From Anarhynchus alexandrinus (Eukaryota > Chordata > Aves > Charadriiformes > Charadriidae), in assembly GCA_008711295.1 (NCBI GenBank), contig VUYV01000190.1, positions 881,876-945,875 of the forward strand: DNA of 64,000 nt, read 5' to 3'. Below the pieces are notes generated by a model. It was not told where the DNA came from, searched no databases, and was given only the letters and a program-made list of their open reading frames with translations. Positions within the stretch are counted from its first letter, which is position 1; every line of letters begins with the position of its first letter. The position numbers and the translations under genes were made by a program. This document shows positions 62,534 to 64,000 of the stretch, piece after piece.

Positions 62534-62656
62534 CTGAAATCAGGCAGTACCGGCAGTTAGTGCTAAGTATCCTGTTTCTTCTCCGTGAAGGTGTCCGGCC
62601 AGTTTGTCCAACAGACCTTTCGCTTCCCAGATCTTTAGGAAGAAGGTCTGATGAGA
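62534..62656 (-). CDS. Coding exon of the minus-strand gene, Arg-rich (123 bases, first one seen)
   Basis: The donor is strong (TGATTTCAG/GTAAGCAGC). The acceptor is GTGTGAATCTACCCAG; an alternative nine bases further in, CTCATCAG, keeps the same frame. Two bases plus 40 codons plus one base: SSDLLPKDLGSERSVGQTGR, then TPSRRRNRILSTNCRYCLIS. The SRRRNR patch adds to the basic character of the next exon. There is no in-frame ATG, and it starts in mid-codon, so at least one coding exon lies upstream, in the CpG island or beyond 64 kb. A short in-phase candidate with a GTGAGC donor at 62726 would leave an intron of only 69 bases and is not called. Confidence 0.62.
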
Positions 62657-62754
62657 CTGGGTAGATTCACACAAGATGATAAGCCTGGATTTAAGCATAC
62701 GAGTACTACTGGGAAACAGGCTCACCCCCTCCCCTCTGCCCGGCCTTTACAATG

Positions 62755-62760
62755 GGTAAG
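62755..62760 (+). other. Strong plus-strand splice donor next to the CpG island
   Basis: ACAATGG/GTAAGTTAGG is a near-consensus donor on the plus strand at 62755. It would be the end of a short first exon of a divergent transcript from the CpG island only if a start site lies to its left; none is evident. Confidence 0.2.
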
Positions 62761-62919
62761 TTAGGCAGCTTCCCTGCTCTGCCTCCGATTTCTGAAGGTT
62801 GTGTTCCCAGGCACAATCCCGAGCAGCAGGAGGCTGCTGCTGCTGTGCCTAACTCGCTGAATTTAGCCTGCCCTCACTTTCGAAAACAGGCTTTTCGCTC
62901 CTAATTCGCTTGAACACTA

Positions 62920-63650
62920 CGGAAAAAAAGTTAGATAAGGTATTCAACAGGGCACCGATTCGTGTTTCGCGTTCAACAGCGAATTCAGAAAGAAACCCTG
63001 AAAACGCCAGAAGTTCGGAGCAGACAATAAATCCGCGGTTTAACCAAAGATTTACTCGGCAGATTTCCCCGGTAGCCGCCTTCTCTGGAGCTAAAGCCTA
63101 TGGAGAACCTTTCCTTACTCTTTAACTGCTAAGACACCAGCTGCCGGGGTACTCTGCCCCAGCCCGAAGCTGGGCTGTGCAGAAGCCGGAGCCGGGCGCG
63201 ATGCCGCGGCATCTCCCAGCCGGGGCTGCCGGAGCCTCCGCGGGGCTGGTGCCGGGCAAAGGCGCCCGGCAGGCTGCTCTCCTCCGCGGGGAAGGGAGCC
63301 GTTCCCCTCGTTTGTGGGAATAAGAGTAGAAAGAAAAAAAAAAAAAAAAATATGGCTTCCCCTTTTATTTAGTGTGTGGTTCTGCGGGTGTTTGCTACCT
63401 CTGCGTGCTCTGGCTACTGTGCGCTTTATTTCCGACTCTCCGTGGAAAGCGTCGCATCAAGGCGCTATCGCTTTCCCACGGCAGAGGGTTGCCTCGTCTG
63501 CCAGTCCGTGGTGGTACGTGGATGTATGTGCTCGGGGCCCCTCTGTTTTCTCTCGTCTGTCTGACGAGGCTCTCTAGGAGCNTGGCTACTCTCTATCCTT
63601 GGGGCTGCGTGGCGCCAGCACCCTCAAGTTGAAAGGAAAACAGCCATTCT
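62920..63650. promoter_or_regulatory. CpG island, probable promoter region
   Basis: CpG dinucleotides are dense (e.g. GCCGGGCGCGATGCCGCGGC, then AGCGTCGCATCAAGGCGCTA), in contrast to the CpG-poor rest of the window. No TATA box is evident. It lies about 300 bases upstream, in minus orientation, of the first minus-strand exon seen, and so fits as that gene's promoter or first-exon region. A poly(A) run (63332-63350) and a single N (63582) interrupt it. A 92-codon plus-strand open frame through 62849-63125 reflects low stop density and lacks an ATG. Confidence 0.65.
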
Positions 63651-63814
63651 CACTTCCAACTGCCCACTGAGATCCTTAAGGCGACAAAGACACAAAAGTG
63701 AGTTTTATTTGCTGGTAAGCCAGAGGCAAGAAAAAAGAAAAGCCAATTCCCCCTTAAAAAGAGCCGACAAATCCTTTTTGCTCTTTTGTGTGAGCTTTTC
63801 CTATTCACATGGAG

Positions 63815-63895
63815 CGTTCATCCGTGTGATTCCCAACTTATTGTCATTACTTAGTTATTAATTGTTCTCATCTGGGTTTAATTGAGCAACCAAGG
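63815..63895. promoter_or_regulatory. Cluster of TAAT/ATTA homeodomain-type words
   Basis: TTGTCATTACTTAGTTATTA, then ATTGTTCTCATCTGGGTTTA and ATTGAGC. Several TAAT/ATTA cores and an E-box-like CATCTG lie within 80 bases near the CpG island. This arrangement is common in conserved enhancers, but chance is possible in AT-rich DNA. Confidence 0.25.
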
Positions 63896-64000
63896 ACTTT
63901 AGCCCAAGGGTCAGGGGGAAAAACTTAAAGCAAAGACATGTTCAATAGGAATCCTGCGCTTCGAATATCCAACCCGAGTTGACATAATGTAAAGATCGGA

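Noticed and set aside
62726..62900. Possible further upstream exon of the minus-strand gene with GTGAGC donor and matching phase
   Set aside because: Would need a 69-base intron before the next exon, near or below the lower size limit for vertebrate introns; acceptor unclear.
62910..63125. Plus-strand frame through the CpG island (APIRVSRSTANSERNPENAR...)
   Set aside because: No ATG start; the frame is open mainly because CpG-rich DNA has few stops.

Overview
The window looks like draft-assembly DNA from a bird. CR1 retroposon 3' ends recur in both orientations, with the diagnostic ATTCTGTG or CATAGAAT octamer tails and the CCAAC/GTTGG core. There is also a solo LTR of the abundant avian ERV type, and several worn palindromic MITE relics of the sauropsid kind. 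The sequence is AT-rich, with one 916-base N gap (2610-3525) and three single Ns (31551, 40496, 63582). No bacterial-style genes, CRISPR arrays, rRNA or convincing tRNA were seen. The species cannot be told from the sequence.

Almost all long open frames are chance frames. Two split genes can nevertheless be argued from splice signals and reading-phase bookkeeping. (1) A minus-strand gene runs from the CpG island at about 63 kb down to about 15.7 kb. Proposed exons, in transcript order, are 62656-62534, 62414-62297, 53358-53143, 50325-50223, 48421-48358, 46144-46114, 38064-37989, 36009-35936, 25491-25446 and 15822-15706. Every junction keeps frame: 968 nt, giving 321 residues plus a stop, open at the 5' end. 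The first four exons are the strongest. The 31- and 46-base exons were found by searching for a fitting phase and are weak. I do not recognise the product: it has a basic stretch, then a Ser/Pro/Asn-rich segment, an acidic helix, and a basic Arg/Glu/Gln-rich C-terminus. (2) A plus-strand gene has an internal exon at 4730-4920 and a possible terminal exon at 10632-10850, followed by an AATAAA at 11252. It would converge on gene 1, tail to tail. Its product is also unrecognised.

Layout: 1-2600 has no clear gene; 2577-3700 is poly(A), gap and CR1 tail; 4.7-10.9 kb holds the plus-strand exons, with a solo LTR at 6.55-7.13 kb between them; 15.7-62.7 kb is the minus-strand gene with large introns carrying CR1 fragments, microsatellites, a 16-bp minisatellite, a duplicated 65-bp block around an N, MITE relics and a few plus-strand exon-like segments; 62.9-63.65 kb is a CpG island, the likely promoter region; and 63.8 kb has a cluster of TAAT/ATTA motifs that could be a regulatory element.

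All exon calls are made by eye from splice consensus and frame. None has been checked against transcripts or proteins.
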